Origin: Geosporobacter subterraneus DSM 17957
Lineage (GTDB): Bacteria > Bacillota > Clostridia > Peptostreptococcales > Thermotaleaceae
Direction: 5' to 3'
Assembly (NCBI RefSeq): GCF_900142145.1
Contig: NZ_FQZV01000028.1
Coordinates: forward strand, 1-56,965
DNA: 56,965 nt
In this document: positions 18,234 to 26,718 of the stretch, piece after piece
How the letters are laid out: every line of letters starts with the position of its first letter
Numbering within the stretch: the first letter of the stretch is position 1
Notes under the pieces: generated by a model
What the model was told of the DNA's origin: nothing
The model's input: the letters and a program-made list of their open reading frames with translations, nothing else
The model's database searches: none
Program-made: the position numbers and the translations under genes

Positions 18234-18300
18234 AAAAATATAATTTTTAAATTGAATGAAAACAATATAGTTACCTATGCTATAAATAGGAGGTGTCTAT

Positions 18301-18495
18301 ATGATTAATCGTGATACAATTATTCGCGAACTTATATCAAAGCATCCGGAGACAGAAGCCGTACTAAATGAGTTTGGTATACGATGCTTCGGATGAGGGG
18401 GTGTGCTGCATAAAAGCGTAGGCTACGCTGCTCGGCGCTACGGTATTGAAGAACGCAAGTTAATCGAAGAGCTTGAAAAAAATATAAAGCATTAA
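18301..18495 (+). CDS. DUF1858-like redox protein with in-frame UGA (candidate selenoprotein)
   Basis: A 64-residue reading frame interrupted only by one TGA at 18394-18396 (codon 32). Around it the sequence reads CFG-U-GG, and the family of hybrid-cluster-protein-associated disulfide domains (DUF1858) has Cys-x-x-Cys at that place: the region is ETEAVLNEFGIRCFG, then UGA, then GGVLHKSVGYAARRYGIEE. The flanks on both sides fit the family (KHPETEAVL, FGIRC, AARRYGI). The ATG has a strong ribosome-binding site (aggaggtg) 7 bases upstream. A hairpin with a GG-containing loop lies at the spacing of bacterial SECIS elements. The predicted role is a small thiol/selenol redox protein. A nonsense mutation or sequencing error is the alternative. 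No selA, selB or selD is in the window. Confidence 0.75.
18397..18429 (+). promoter_or_regulatory. SECIS-like hairpin just after the in-frame UGA
   Basis: The arms agcgta (18415-18420) and tacgct (18424-18429) pair perfectly around the loop GGC. The first loop G is 25 bases after the UGA. Bacterial SECIS elements are small stem-loops inside the coding sequence, with a G in the apical loop about 16-37 bases after the UGA, and are read by SelB. The position and loop fit. A longer lower stem is not obvious. Confidence 0.6.
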
Positions 18496-18510
18496 TAAAT
18501 GAGTGAAAAA

Positions 18511-18545
18511 GCAGATGAAAGAAAGTTTCTCATCTGTTTTTTTTC
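18511..18545 (+). terminator. Rho-independent terminator after the UGA gene
   Basis: Stem cagatga/tcatctg with an interrupted inner stem, followed by eight T residues. Confidence 0.75.
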
Positions 18546-18639
18546 TGATTCGGCTGTATTTGAGATTTCACAAACATTTCTGTATAATAATAGTAAGAAA
18601 ACTATTTCGTGAAATATCAAAAAGTGAGGTAGATCCCTT

Positions 18640-20361
18640 ATGGTATTAGGTTTGTTTAGCAGCTTGCTCAATCGTGCAGGTATCATTATTATTCTAGCCT
18701 TTTTACTATCCAGAAGCTCTCTTTACAAAAAACTAGTACTAAAACGGGAGACAACGCTGCTGGAGAAAATTCTTATGTCCATAGTATTTGGCGTTTTTGG
18801 AATCATTGGCACTTATTCAGGAATTCCAGTAAATGGAGCTATCGCTAATTCAAGGGTTATTGGTGTATTTGTAGGCGGGTGGCTGGGTGGTCCTCTTGTA
18901 GGTTTGTTAAGCGGCATTATTGCAGGCGGACACCGATGGGCAATTGATATCGGGGGTTTTACTGCGGCAGCTTGTGCTGTATCTACGGTGGTAGAGGGAA
19001 TGATCGGAGGTTTTGGAAGTAAATTAGTAAAGGATATTAAGATAAGCTGGTTAGGGGCCTTAGTAACAGGAGCTGTAAGTGAAATCGTGCAGATGATTAT
19101 CATCTTAGGTTTAGCACAACCTTTTCAAGCAGCATTAGGATTGGTGAGAATCATTTGGTTCCCGATGGTTTTTGTAAATTCCATTGGTATTGCCATTTTT
19201 GTAGCCTTAACGCAAAGCATTTTCATAGAGCAGGAAAGAATTGGTGCAGCCCAAGCTCAGCTAGCACTCAATATTGCAAATAAAACTTTGCCCTACCTGA
19301 GAACTGGTTTTAATGCAGAGTCTGTGGAAAAAACTGCTAAAATCATATATGAAATGTCTAATCTTGCAGCTGTTGCGATCACAGATAACGAAAAGATTCT
19401 TGCCCATGTGGGAGAGGGAATAGATCATCATTTTCCGGGAAAGGGATTGATGACCAGCCTGACAAGGGAAGTGGTGCAGACAGGAGAATATAGGATTGCA
19501 CATACTTCAGAGGAGATTGGATGTCACCACAGGAATTGTAATCTAAAGTCTGCAGTCATAGTACCCCTATTAGAAGGAAAAAAGGTAGTAGGAACTTTAA
19601 AACTGTATAAGTCAGATAAAATGGGCATAACCAGTATGGATATCCAGTTGGCTCTAGGATTAGTACAGCTTTTTTCAACACAAATAGAATTAAGCAAGCT
19701 GGAATACCAGCAAAAGCTGTTAGCCAACGCAGAGTTAAAGGCACTGCAAGCACAGATTAATCCCCACTTTCTTTTTAATGCATTAAATACAATTGTGTCG
19801 TTCATTCGTACAAAACCAGAGAATGCAAGAGAATTAATTATTCATCTGGCAGATTATTTTAGAAAAAATCTGCAATATAACAGTGAGGATGTTGACCTCA
19901 TGGACGAGATTAAGAATATTGAATCTTATTTAGCAATAGAACTGGCACGTTTTGGGGATAAGCTCCAAATACAGTATGATATCCCGCAAAATATAAACTG
20001 TGTAATGCCTTCGTTAATTTTGCAGCCTATCGTAGAAAACGCTGTAAAACACGGAATATTTAATAAGGAAGAGGGCGGCACTGTAAAGATTTCAGCAAAG
20101 GAAATGGATCACTGGATCGAACTGGCCGTAGAGGACGATGGTGTGGGGATAGATCCGATAAAATTGTGCAATTTGTTAAATGAAGATGATAAACATGATC
20201 ATATAGGACTTGTTAACGTTGACAAACGATTGAAGGTTAAATATGGTTTGGATTATGGACTAAATATAGAAAGTATACTTGGGAAAGGAACTACAGTAAG
20301 GGCAAGGGTTCCAAAAAAAGAAAAGGATAGGGAGGAACTACCGTGCGTTGTATCATTGTAG
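18640..20361 (+). CDS. lytS: LytS-type sensor histidine kinase
   Basis: 573 residues. The N-terminal half has about six hydrophobic segments with the 5TMR-LYT pattern (NGAIANSRVIGVFVGGWLGG). Next is a GAF-like domain (about 205-350) with CHHRNC in it, then the LytS-type kinase core with the phospho-acceptor His in INPHFLFNALNTI near residue 376. The ATP site has NAVKHG and DDGVGI. LytS kinases respond to membrane state or to extracellular pyruvate-like signals. The response regulator gene overlaps its last 19 bases. The ribosome-binding site is gtgagg, which is moderate. Confidence 0.85.
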   Translation: MVLGLFSSLLNRAGIIIILAFLLSRSSLYKKLVLKRETTLLEKILMSIVFGVFGIIGTYSGIPVNGAIANSRVIGVFVGGWLGGPLVGLLSGIIAGGHRWAIDIGGFTAAACAVSTVVEGMIGGFGSKLVKDIKISWLGALVTGAVSEIVQMIIILGLAQPFQAALGLVRIIWFPMVFVNSIGIAIFVALTQSIFIEQERIGAAQAQLALNIANKTLPYLRTGFNAESVEKTAKIIYEMSNLAAVAITDNEKILAHVGEGIDHHFPGKGLMTSLTREVVQTGEYRIAHTSEEIGCHHRNCNLKSAVIVPLLEGKKVVGTLKLYKSDKMGITSMDIQLALGLVQLFSTQIELSKLEYQQKLLANAELKALQAQINPHFLFNALNTIVSFIRTKPENARELIIHLADYFRKNLQYNSEDVDLMDEIKNIESYLAIELARFGDKLQIQYDIPQNINCVMPSLILQPIVENAVKHGIFNKEEGGTVKISAKEMDHWIELAVEDDGVGIDPIKLCNLLNEDDKHDHIGLVNVDKRLKVKYGLDYGLNIESILGKGTTVRARVPKKEKDREELPCVVSL

Positions 20362-21104
20362 ATGATGAAGCCCCTGCAAGAGAAGAAATCAAATATTTGT
20401 TAGACAATCTTAAAGGATATGATATTGAAATTGTAGGAGAAGCGGGAGATGGCAGAACCGCCTTTGAAATGATAAAAAACCAAAAGCCGGATTTAGTTCT
20501 TTTAGATATCCAGATGAGAGGAATCAGCGGGTTTGATCTTGCCAATGAAGTGTTGCAGCTTGAAAATAGTCCTTTCATCGTGTTTATTACAGCTTTTGAT
20601 CAATATGCAATAAAGGCTTTTGAAATCAATGCAGTAGATTATATATTGAAGCCCATATCTGCAAATAGATTATCCAATACCATATCAAGGGTATACGGAT
20701 TATTAAAGCAGTATCAAAAAACGGAGGGGAACATTGAACAGCTGCTCCGGTATTTAGCCCAACCTAAAACAGCTTCTAAGATTTGCGTATATAGTAATGG
20801 AAAGCATATCCCTCTGGATCCTGAAGATATTATTTTTATTGGTGTAGATGGACGGAATTCCTGTATTAAATCTAAAAAAGGAGTGTTTTCTTCAAATCTT
20901 ACCCTTGTTGAGTTTGAGGAAAAGCTTAAGTCAAGTCAATTTTTTAGATGTCACCGCAGTTATTTGATTAATATTAATGAAATACAGGAAATTGATAATT
21001 GGTTTAATGGAACTTATCAGATTACCATGAATGGTTATACAAAAGATAAAATACCTGTAAGCAGGAGTAATGCCAATAAATTCAGAGCGATGATGAATAT
21101 ATAA
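20343..21104 (+). CDS. lytR: LytR-type response regulator with LytTR DNA-binding domain
   Basis: 253 residues. Receiver domain (1-120) with the acidic pair VDDE, the phospho-Asp in LVLLDIQMRG and the Lys in YILKPI. The C-terminal LytTR domain (about 148-253) contains FFRCHRSYLIN and the VSRSNANKFR block. The GTG start is preceded by aggaggaactacc within the kinase gene. Partner of LytS. Its targets are not evident nearby. Confidence 0.87.
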   Translation: MRCIIVDDEAPAREEIKYLLDNLKGYDIEIVGEAGDGRTAFEMIKNQKPDLVLLDIQMRGISGFDLANEVLQLENSPFIVFITAFDQYAIKAFEINAVDYILKPISANRLSNTISRVYGLLKQYQKTEGNIEQLLRYLAQPKTASKICVYSNGKHIPLDPEDIIFIGVDGRNSCIKSKKGVFSSNLTLVEFEEKLKSSQFFRCHRSYLININEIQEIDNWFNGTYQITMNGYTKDKIPVSRSNANKFRAMMNI

Positions 21105-21143
21105 TAGACTTTGACAAGTACAGTTACTACCTATGGAGGAATC

Positions 21144-23342
21144 ATGATAAATACGAAAAGCTTAAAGGTTAGAATCCCTACACTAATTATCATATTGGTG
21201 ATGATTACAATCGCCGGTACCAGTTATATGTCTTATAAGATTTTTACTGATGATATTAAAGATCAGATATTGAATAAAAATCTAATCATAACTGATATGA
21301 TCTCTGATCAAGTAAGCTTATACCTCTCTTCTGCGCAAGATACCGTTGAATATGTAGCAAAATACGCTTCTCATAATGACATGGATGAAATCAAAAGAAG
21401 CATTGATCGCTTATACAGCAATTATAGCTGGATGGATCTCATGTTCTATATGACACCGGATGGCAGAATTACCTATAGCAATCCTCATAATGACATTATC
21501 AACAAAAGAGATTATGTTGAACGGGAATACTATCAATACATGATAACACATAAGAAAACGTATATCAGTAAGGTTTTTATCAGCAGTATACTAAACCTGC
21601 CCCATATTATTATTGTTTCGCCGATTTTAGATCAGAATACTGGTGAATTGAAAGGTATTATCGGTGGGGGGGTACCCTTGGAGAAAATTAAGGAAATTGT
21701 TGAAAAAACGCAAGAGTCCTTTACCGGAAAGATCTATGTGGTAGATATTGACGGAACAATATTGGTAAGTCCTAATGAAGAACATGGTGAAGAGGGAATG
21801 CCGCTGGCTAGAAATCTGATAGTAAATGGAAAAAAAACGGACTTACAAGAGATATTGCAAAACTATGATCATGGGGTAGGAGAATATAACGAAAACCTCG
21901 AAAATATTTATGTATCTTTTAAGAAAATCCCTAACTATAGGGGAATGGTAATCATTGAACAAAATGAAAAATATATTACCGGACAGATTGGACCTCTGAA
22001 GTCAAGGTTTCTTTCTGGTGTATTGTTTGTAATGATCGCGGTTTTGATTTTAAGTATGTATTTTGCTTATACAATAACCAGACCTATTGAAAAACTGGTC
22101 GAGTTTGTAAGAAGCTTAAGCAGTAACTTTGATAGCGGAACCCATGAAGTTGAAATATCCAATAAGGATGAAATAGGCGAACTAGAGCTTGCTTTTAATA
22201 ATATGAGCAAAGAATTGAGACAAAAAATGGTGGCCCTCAGAAATCTCCATAAACGGGAATATGATATAAAAAAGTATCTGAATAATATTCTAAAAAGCGC
22301 AGCCAGTGGAATCATTGTTATTGATTTCGAAAACAGAATTTCAATATTTAATACGGCTGCTGAGGAAATTACTGGTTTTAGAAGCCAGTTCTTTATTAAT
22401 AAAAATCTTGATTTACTTTCTTCCCATACTGGTTTATCTATGGATATATTTAAAAATTATGTAAATGGTGAAGATAATTCAGTGACTGAGAGGGAAAGCA
22501 GCATTAAAAGAAGCGACGGCACAACAGTACCTATTAGTATAGCCTTATCACCCGTGTATAATGATGAAGGTCAAGTAATCAGCACAGTATGCCTCATAAA
22601 GGATTTAACCAGAATAAAGGCGTTAGAGGAGCAGCTTCGACGCGAAGATCGATTAAAAACTATAGGAGAACTGTCTTCCTCGATTATTCATGAAATAGGG
22701 AATCCATTGGCGGGCATGACAAATTTATTGGAGGTTCTAAAGGATAATTTTGAAGAAAAGGAATTGCGGGAAGAACTGTTATCGGCTCTCCGTGAAGAAG
22801 TGAATATGCTAAATAATATTGTGATTAATTTCCTGGATTTCACAAGAACACATAAAAATAAGCCAGTGGCCACAAATATTCTGGGTATAATTAATAGTGC
22901 ATTAAATATTTTAAACTCTGAAATTGCCAATAAAAATATACATGTAGAGAAAAAATTCCCCAACAAAGTGCCTCTGGTAACAATTGATCCATCTGCTGTA
23001 CGCCAGGCCTTTGTAAATATTTTTAAGAATAGCATACAGGCAATGGGGGATAATGGAAGAATGATTATAGAAGTTAAGAATATGGTAGAGGACTCAAAAA
23101 AAATACTGTCTATTTCTGTTCTAGATACGGGGGTAGGAATACTGCCAGAGAAAATTGAACAGATCTTTAATCCTTTCTTTACAACAAAGGAAGATGGTAC
23201 AGGATTAGGACTATCCATCGTTCACAAGATTATTCGTGATAATCATGGAACGATTTCTGTTCGTAGTGAATCTGGAGAATATACAGAGTTTATAATTTGC
23301 TTCGAGGGAGAGATATTAGATGAAACTATTAATTATAGATGA
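21144..23342 (+). CDS. NtrB-like membrane sensor kinase (dCache-HAMP-PAS-HisKA-HATPase)
   Basis: 732 residues. It has a first membrane segment (about 13-33) and an extracellular double-Cache domain (about 35-285) with the YVEREYYQYM and PHIIIVSPIL strands that usually bind small organic acids or amino acids. A second membrane segment (about 290-312), HAMP (about 313-365) and a PAS domain (about 385-495) follow. The phospho-acceptor His is in IHEIGNPLAGM near residue 516, and the ATP site has DTGVGI and TGLGLSIV. The preferred start 21144 has tatggaggaatc. An upstream frame from 21111 is unlikely. It overlaps the NtrC-like gene by 23 bases. It probably senses the substrate of the transporter at 24880. 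Confidence 0.85.
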   Translation: MINTKSLKVRIPTLIIILVMITIAGTSYMSYKIFTDDIKDQILNKNLIITDMISDQVSLYLSSAQDTVEYVAKYASHNDMDEIKRSIDRLYSNYSWMDLMFYMTPDGRITYSNPHNDIINKRDYVEREYYQYMITHKKTYISKVFISSILNLPHIIIVSPILDQNTGELKGIIGGGVPLEKIKEIVEKTQESFTGKIYVVDIDGTILVSPNEEHGEEGMPLARNLIVNGKKTDLQEILQNYDHGVGEYNENLENIYVSFKKIPNYRGMVIIEQNEKYITGQIGPLKSRFLSGVLFVMIAVLILSMYFAYTITRPIEKLVEFVRSLSSNFDSGTHEVEISNKDEIGELELAFNNMSKELRQKMVALRNLHKREYDIKKYLNNILKSAASGIIVIDFENRISIFNTAAEEITGFRSQFFINKNLDLLSSHTGLSMDIFKNYVNGEDNSVTERESSIKRSDGTTVPISIALSPVYNDEGQVISTVCLIKDLTRIKALEEQLRREDRLKTIGELSSSIIHEIGNPLAGMTNLLEVLKDNFEEKELREELLSALREEVNMLNNIVINFLDFTRTHKNKPVATNILGIINSALNILNSEIANKNIHVEKKFPNKVPLVTIDPSAVRQAFVNIFKNSIQAMGDNGRMIIEVKNMVEDSKKILSISVLDTGVGILPEKIEQIFNPFFTTKEDGTGLGLSIVHKIIRDNHGTISVRSESGEYTEFIICFEGEILDETINYR

Positions 23343-24654
23343 TGAAAAAAGTATTCGATTATCTCTTCAAGTAGGGCTAAAAAAACTAGGTGTGGAGATC
23401 TTTACCGCTGCATCTGGGGAAGAAGGACTTGACCTATTTGAAAAAACAAAACCGGACATTGCCATCATTGATATTAAACTGCCTGGTATTGATGGAATTG
23501 AGGTTTTAAGACGAATTCGAAAGGACAATAAATCCTGTATTATACTCATGATCACCTATATCAGCGAAGTAAGACTTGCGGTAGAAGCGATGAAGCTAGG
23601 AGCTCATGATTATTTTACAAAGCCTTTCAACATTGAAGAAATCAAAGAATCAATCGAAAATCATGTACACTATATAAAGAAAAAACAGGAATTAGGAAAG
23701 GAAAAAGATGATAATTTTACAGAAATTATAGGCATAAGTAAACAAATAGACGGTGTTAGAGACATTGTAAATAAGGTGAGTCAAATGCCCTACAATACTT
23801 TCATTCTAATCCAGGGGGAAAGCGGTACAGGTAAAGAAATTATCGCCAAGGCAATTCATTACAATGGGGTGAGAAAATCAAAGCCCTACGTCGCTCTGAA
23901 TTGCGCCGCTATTCCACAAAATCTTCAAGAAAGTGAGTTGTTTGGCTATGAGAAGGGTGCCTTTTCAGATGCCAAAACATCCAAAAAAGGACTCATCGAA
24001 GAGGCACATGGAGGGACCTTATTCTTAGACGAAATTGGAGATATGGATATTCTTTTACAAGCTAAGCTGCTGCGTGTACTGCAGGAAAAAAGATTTAGGC
24101 GGCTTGGCGGAGTGAAAGAAATTGCTTTTGATGCAACCATTATTGCTGCAACGAATAAAAATTTATTGGAAGAAATCAAAGCAGGTAATTTTCGGGAGGA
24201 TTTATATTATAGACTAAATGTTGTTCCTGTGTATACAACTCCCCTAAGGGAAAGAAGCGAAGATATTTCCTTTTTAATCGAATCCTTTATAGATTATTAT
24301 AACCATGAGTTGAATAAAAGCATTCGGGGCTTCACAGATAAAGCATTAGAAGTATGTAAAGCCTATGAGTGGAAAGGAAATGTACGGGAATTAAAAAATG
24401 TAATAGAACGTATTATGATCTTTCAAGAAAACGAATGGGTCGATGTAGAGGACCTGCCCCCTAACATTATTGCAGATAAAAGCATTCCTGATACTGTGGT
24501 GCTGGCGAACGCCAACCTTGAGGCGGTGGAGATGGAGACTGTAAGCAGGGCCTTGAAGCAAAACGATTGGAATATTACAAAGACGGCTCTGGAATTAGGC
24601 ATATCCAGACTGACTCTGAGGAGAAAGATCGAAAAGTACAGCATTACCAAATAA
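23320..24654 (+). CDS. NtrC-family sigma-54-dependent response regulator
   Basis: 444 residues. Receiver domain (1-120) with IIDDE, phospho-Asp in IAIIDIKLPG and Lys in YFTKPF. Sigma-54 AAA+ domain (about 138-370) with Walker A GESGTGKE near 167 and Walker B GTLFLDEIGD. The sigma-54 contact loop usually written GAFTGA is GAFSDA near residue 213. The C-terminal Fis-type helix-turn-helix is ITKTALELGISRLTLRRKI. It starts with ATG within the kinase gene. A strong terminator follows, then the sigma-54 promoter that it likely controls. Confidence 0.88.
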   Translation: MKLLIIDDEKSIRLSLQVGLKKLGVEIFTAASGEEGLDLFEKTKPDIAIIDIKLPGIDGIEVLRRIRKDNKSCIILMITYISEVRLAVEAMKLGAHDYFTKPFNIEEIKESIENHVHYIKKKQELGKEKDDNFTEIIGISKQIDGVRDIVNKVSQMPYNTFILIQGESGTGKEIIAKAIHYNGVRKSKPYVALNCAAIPQNLQESELFGYEKGAFSDAKTSKKGLIEEAHGGTLFLDEIGDMDILLQAKLLRVLQEKRFRRLGGVKEIAFDATIIAATNKNLLEEIKAGNFREDLYYRLNVVPVYTTPLRERSEDISFLIESFIDYYNHELNKSIRGFTDKALEVCKAYEWKGNVRELKNVIERIMIFQENEWVDVEDLPPNIIADKSIPDTVVLANANLEAVEMETVSRALKQNDWNITKTALELGISRLTLRRKIEKYSITK

Positions 24655-24675
24655 AGGAAAACTGGTAACTTTTGA

Positions 24676-24713
24676 AAATTAGTGGTAACATTGTTACCAC
24701 TAATTTATTTTTT
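24676..24713 (+). terminator. Rho-independent terminator after the NtrC-like gene
   Basis: A perfect 14-bp stem aaattagtggtaac/gttaccactaattt with a 3-base loop, then a T-rich run. It isolates the two-component operon from the transporter gene. Confidence 0.88.
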
Positions 24714-24770
24714 GACAGACATTTTTTTCAAAATTATTTAGAAAACGGGGAATTTTAGGCGAATGGAAAG

Positions 24771-24787
24771 TTGGCATGGTATTTGCT
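24771..24787 (+). promoter_or_regulatory. Sigma-54 (-24/-12) promoter
   Basis: TTGGCATGGTATTTGCT: the GG at 24773-24774 and the GC at 24785-24786 are separated by exactly 10 bases, as sigma-54 needs, and the flanks (TGGCAT, TTGCT) match the consensus well. It lies about 95 bases upstream of the carrier gene. The NtrC-like activator is encoded directly upstream. Confidence 0.85.
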
Positions 24788-24879
24788 ATATATATGTGCA
24801 ACCCAAGTTTATTGAAGTGGAAAGAGAAAACGTTTTTCCAATGCTCAATAAGCAAAAAAATTAAAGGAGGAAAGAAACA

Positions 24880-26166
24880 ATGAACATGGGACTTATATCT
24901 TTATTAGTCTTGGTAGTAGCAATTTTCATTGGTTTTAAGAGAGGCGTTAACACAGGTCTGGTAAGTATCGCATTTGCTTTCTTACTTGGATTCTTTGTAA
25001 TGATCAACATCTCTAAAGACCCAGCAGTAGCAAAGATGGTATCAATGTCTTCAGCAGACGCAAAAGGTACGGCATTAGTTGCTGGTTGGAATACATCCCT
25101 ATTCTTCACGCTTGTAGGTATGACTTTCCTATTTAGTATTGCAAAAGTAAATGGAACACTTGAATTAATGGCTAGAAAAGCAGCATATATGGCTGGTGGA
25201 AACAAAAAATTAATTCCGATCTTATTCTTTATCTTTGCAACAGTTCTAGCAGCCATCGGACCGGGAAATATCGCTGTTTGTGCACTTGTATTACCAATAG
25301 CTATGGCAGTTGCTCATGAAGAAAAAATTAATTCATTATTAATGGCTGCGATGGTTATCGCCGGTTCAAATGCAGGCGGTTTATCTCCAATAGCACCAAC
25401 AGGAATTATCGGTACACAGTTAGCTGAAAAAATTGGATTCAACACTTCAATGCATGTATTTATCAACATGATAATTGCACAGGTTGTAATTGCTGCAGTT
25501 TGCTATGTGGTATTAGGTGGATTAAAGCTAAAATCTGATATTTCAGGGACAAAAGAAAAACCAGCTGCATTTGCAGGTGTACAGATTCAAACACTTGTTG
25601 TAATTGCATTAGTAGTTGCTGCAATTATCCTTCTGAAATTACACATCGGAATGGTAGCATTCCTTGGTGGAGCTGTGTTACTTCTTATGAATGCAGCAGA
25701 TGAAAAGAAAACAATCGCTGCAATGCCTTGGGGAACATTACTGCTTGTTTGCGGGGTTGGTGTATTAGTAAACGTAGTTGACAAAGCAGGCGGAATCACT
25801 TATTTAACAGATACGCTATCAGCTTTCATGGGAACAAAGACTGCAGCGCCAATTCTTACAATCGTTGGAGGTTTAATGTCTTCTGTTTCTTCAGCATCTG
25901 GAGTAGTTATGCCAACATTAATCCCAACAGTACCTGGTATTGTTGAAACAATGGGTGGTGCAGTAAAAGGAGAAACTTTAATTTCTGCAATTATCCTAGG
26001 AGCACACTTTGTAACAAACTCACCATTATCAACACTTGGTGCATTAGCAATGGCTTCTGCTCATGAAACAGAAGATACTGACAAGCTTTTCAGAGGCTTA
26101 TTGGTATTAGGATTTGGTGGAGTATTATTTGGGGCATTACTAGTGTTTGTAGGAATTGTAAGATAG
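24880..26166 (+). CDS. MatC-type dicarboxylate carrier
   Basis: 428 residues, an integral membrane protein with about 10-12 hydrophobic segments. The N-terminus (LLVLVVAIFIGFKRGVN then TGLVSIAFAFLLG) fits the dicarboxylate carrier MatC_N domain. Gly/Asn-rich re-entrant blocks such as AIGPGNIAV, GSNAGGLSPIAPTG and VTNSPLST are typical of the ion-transporter superfamily that carries malate, malonate and related acids. The ribosome-binding site is strong (aaaggagg). It sits on a sigma-54 promoter next to an NtrB/NtrC pair, so it is probably induced by its substrate. Which dicarboxylate it carries cannot be told. Confidence 0.75.
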   Translation: MNMGLISLLVLVVAIFIGFKRGVNTGLVSIAFAFLLGFFVMINISKDPAVAKMVSMSSADAKGTALVAGWNTSLFFTLVGMTFLFSIAKVNGTLELMARKAAYMAGGNKKLIPILFFIFATVLAAIGPGNIAVCALVLPIAMAVAHEEKINSLLMAAMVIAGSNAGGLSPIAPTGIIGTQLAEKIGFNTSMHVFINMIIAQVVIAAVCYVVLGGLKLKSDISGTKEKPAAFAGVQIQTLVVIALVVAAIILLKLHIGMVAFLGGAVLLLMNAADEKKTIAAMPWGTLLLVCGVGVLVNVVDKAGGITYLTDTLSAFMGTKTAAPILTIVGGLMSSVSSASGVVMPTLIPTVPGIVETMGGAVKGETLISAIILGAHFVTNSPLSTLGALAMASAHETEDTDKLFRGLLVLGFGGVLFGALLVFVGIVR

Positions 26167-26172
26167 TTTTAG

Positions 26173-26200
26173 AAGGGGTGGGATTCCACCCCTTTTTATT
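26173..26200 (+). terminator. Rho-independent terminator
   Basis: A 9-bp stem aaggggtgg/ccacccctt, loop gatt, followed by T-rich DNA. Confidence 0.85.
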
Positions 26201-26289
26201 TTTTTTGTCTTTTTCTGAACCAAAATGACTTTAGCATAAAAAATGAATGAGCGGTAATACTGGATATAGATAAAAAAGCAGGTGAGTAT

Positions 26290-26718
26290 ATGAGTGAAGT
26301 AAAAACTCCAAAAAAACTAAAGGCTAAAAAAATGAATCGGTGCATTGGCTGTATCTCATGTATGCTCGCCTGTGCAAGACTGGTTCACCATGATTATTCT
26401 CCAGTTATGAGTGCCATAAAAATAAGAAGCAGTGGCGGCTTGCAAGGAAAATTTGTTGCAGATATTTGTAGAGGCTGTCAGATGCCCTCCTGTGCTTTAG
26501 CCTGTCAAACTCAGGCACTGATCCCTAGAGCAGGCGGGGGTATAAAATATGATGAAGAGAAATGCAGCGGTTGTGAGAAATGTGTAGAAGCATGCGAAGT
26601 TAAAGCCATTAGCTTTGATGTTGTTAACAGAAAGCCAATTGTGTGTATTCAGTGTGGGGTATGTACAGGTAATTGCCCTCATCAGGTTTTATCGATGGAG
26701 GATTGTAATCAATGCTGA
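26290..26718 (+). CDS. Polyferredoxin-like 4Fe-4S protein, partner of the oxidoreductase
   Basis: 142 residues with 16 Cys in HycB/DmsB-like groups: CIGCISCMLAC, CRGCQMPSCALAC, CSGCEKCVEAC and CIQCGVCTGNC. These would hold up to four [4Fe-4S] clusters, so the protein carries electrons. There is no signal peptide. It ends 7 bases inside the next gene, an aldehyde:ferredoxin oxidoreductase, so the two are translationally coupled and probably form one complex. The ribosome-binding site is weak (caggtg). Confidence 0.85.
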   Translation: MSEVKTPKKLKAKKMNRCIGCISCMLACARLVHHDYSPVMSAIKIRSSGGLQGKFVADICRGCQMPSCALACQTQALIPRAGGGIKYDEEKCSGCEKCVEACEVKAISFDVVNRKPIVCIQCGVCTGNCPHQVLSMEDCNQC

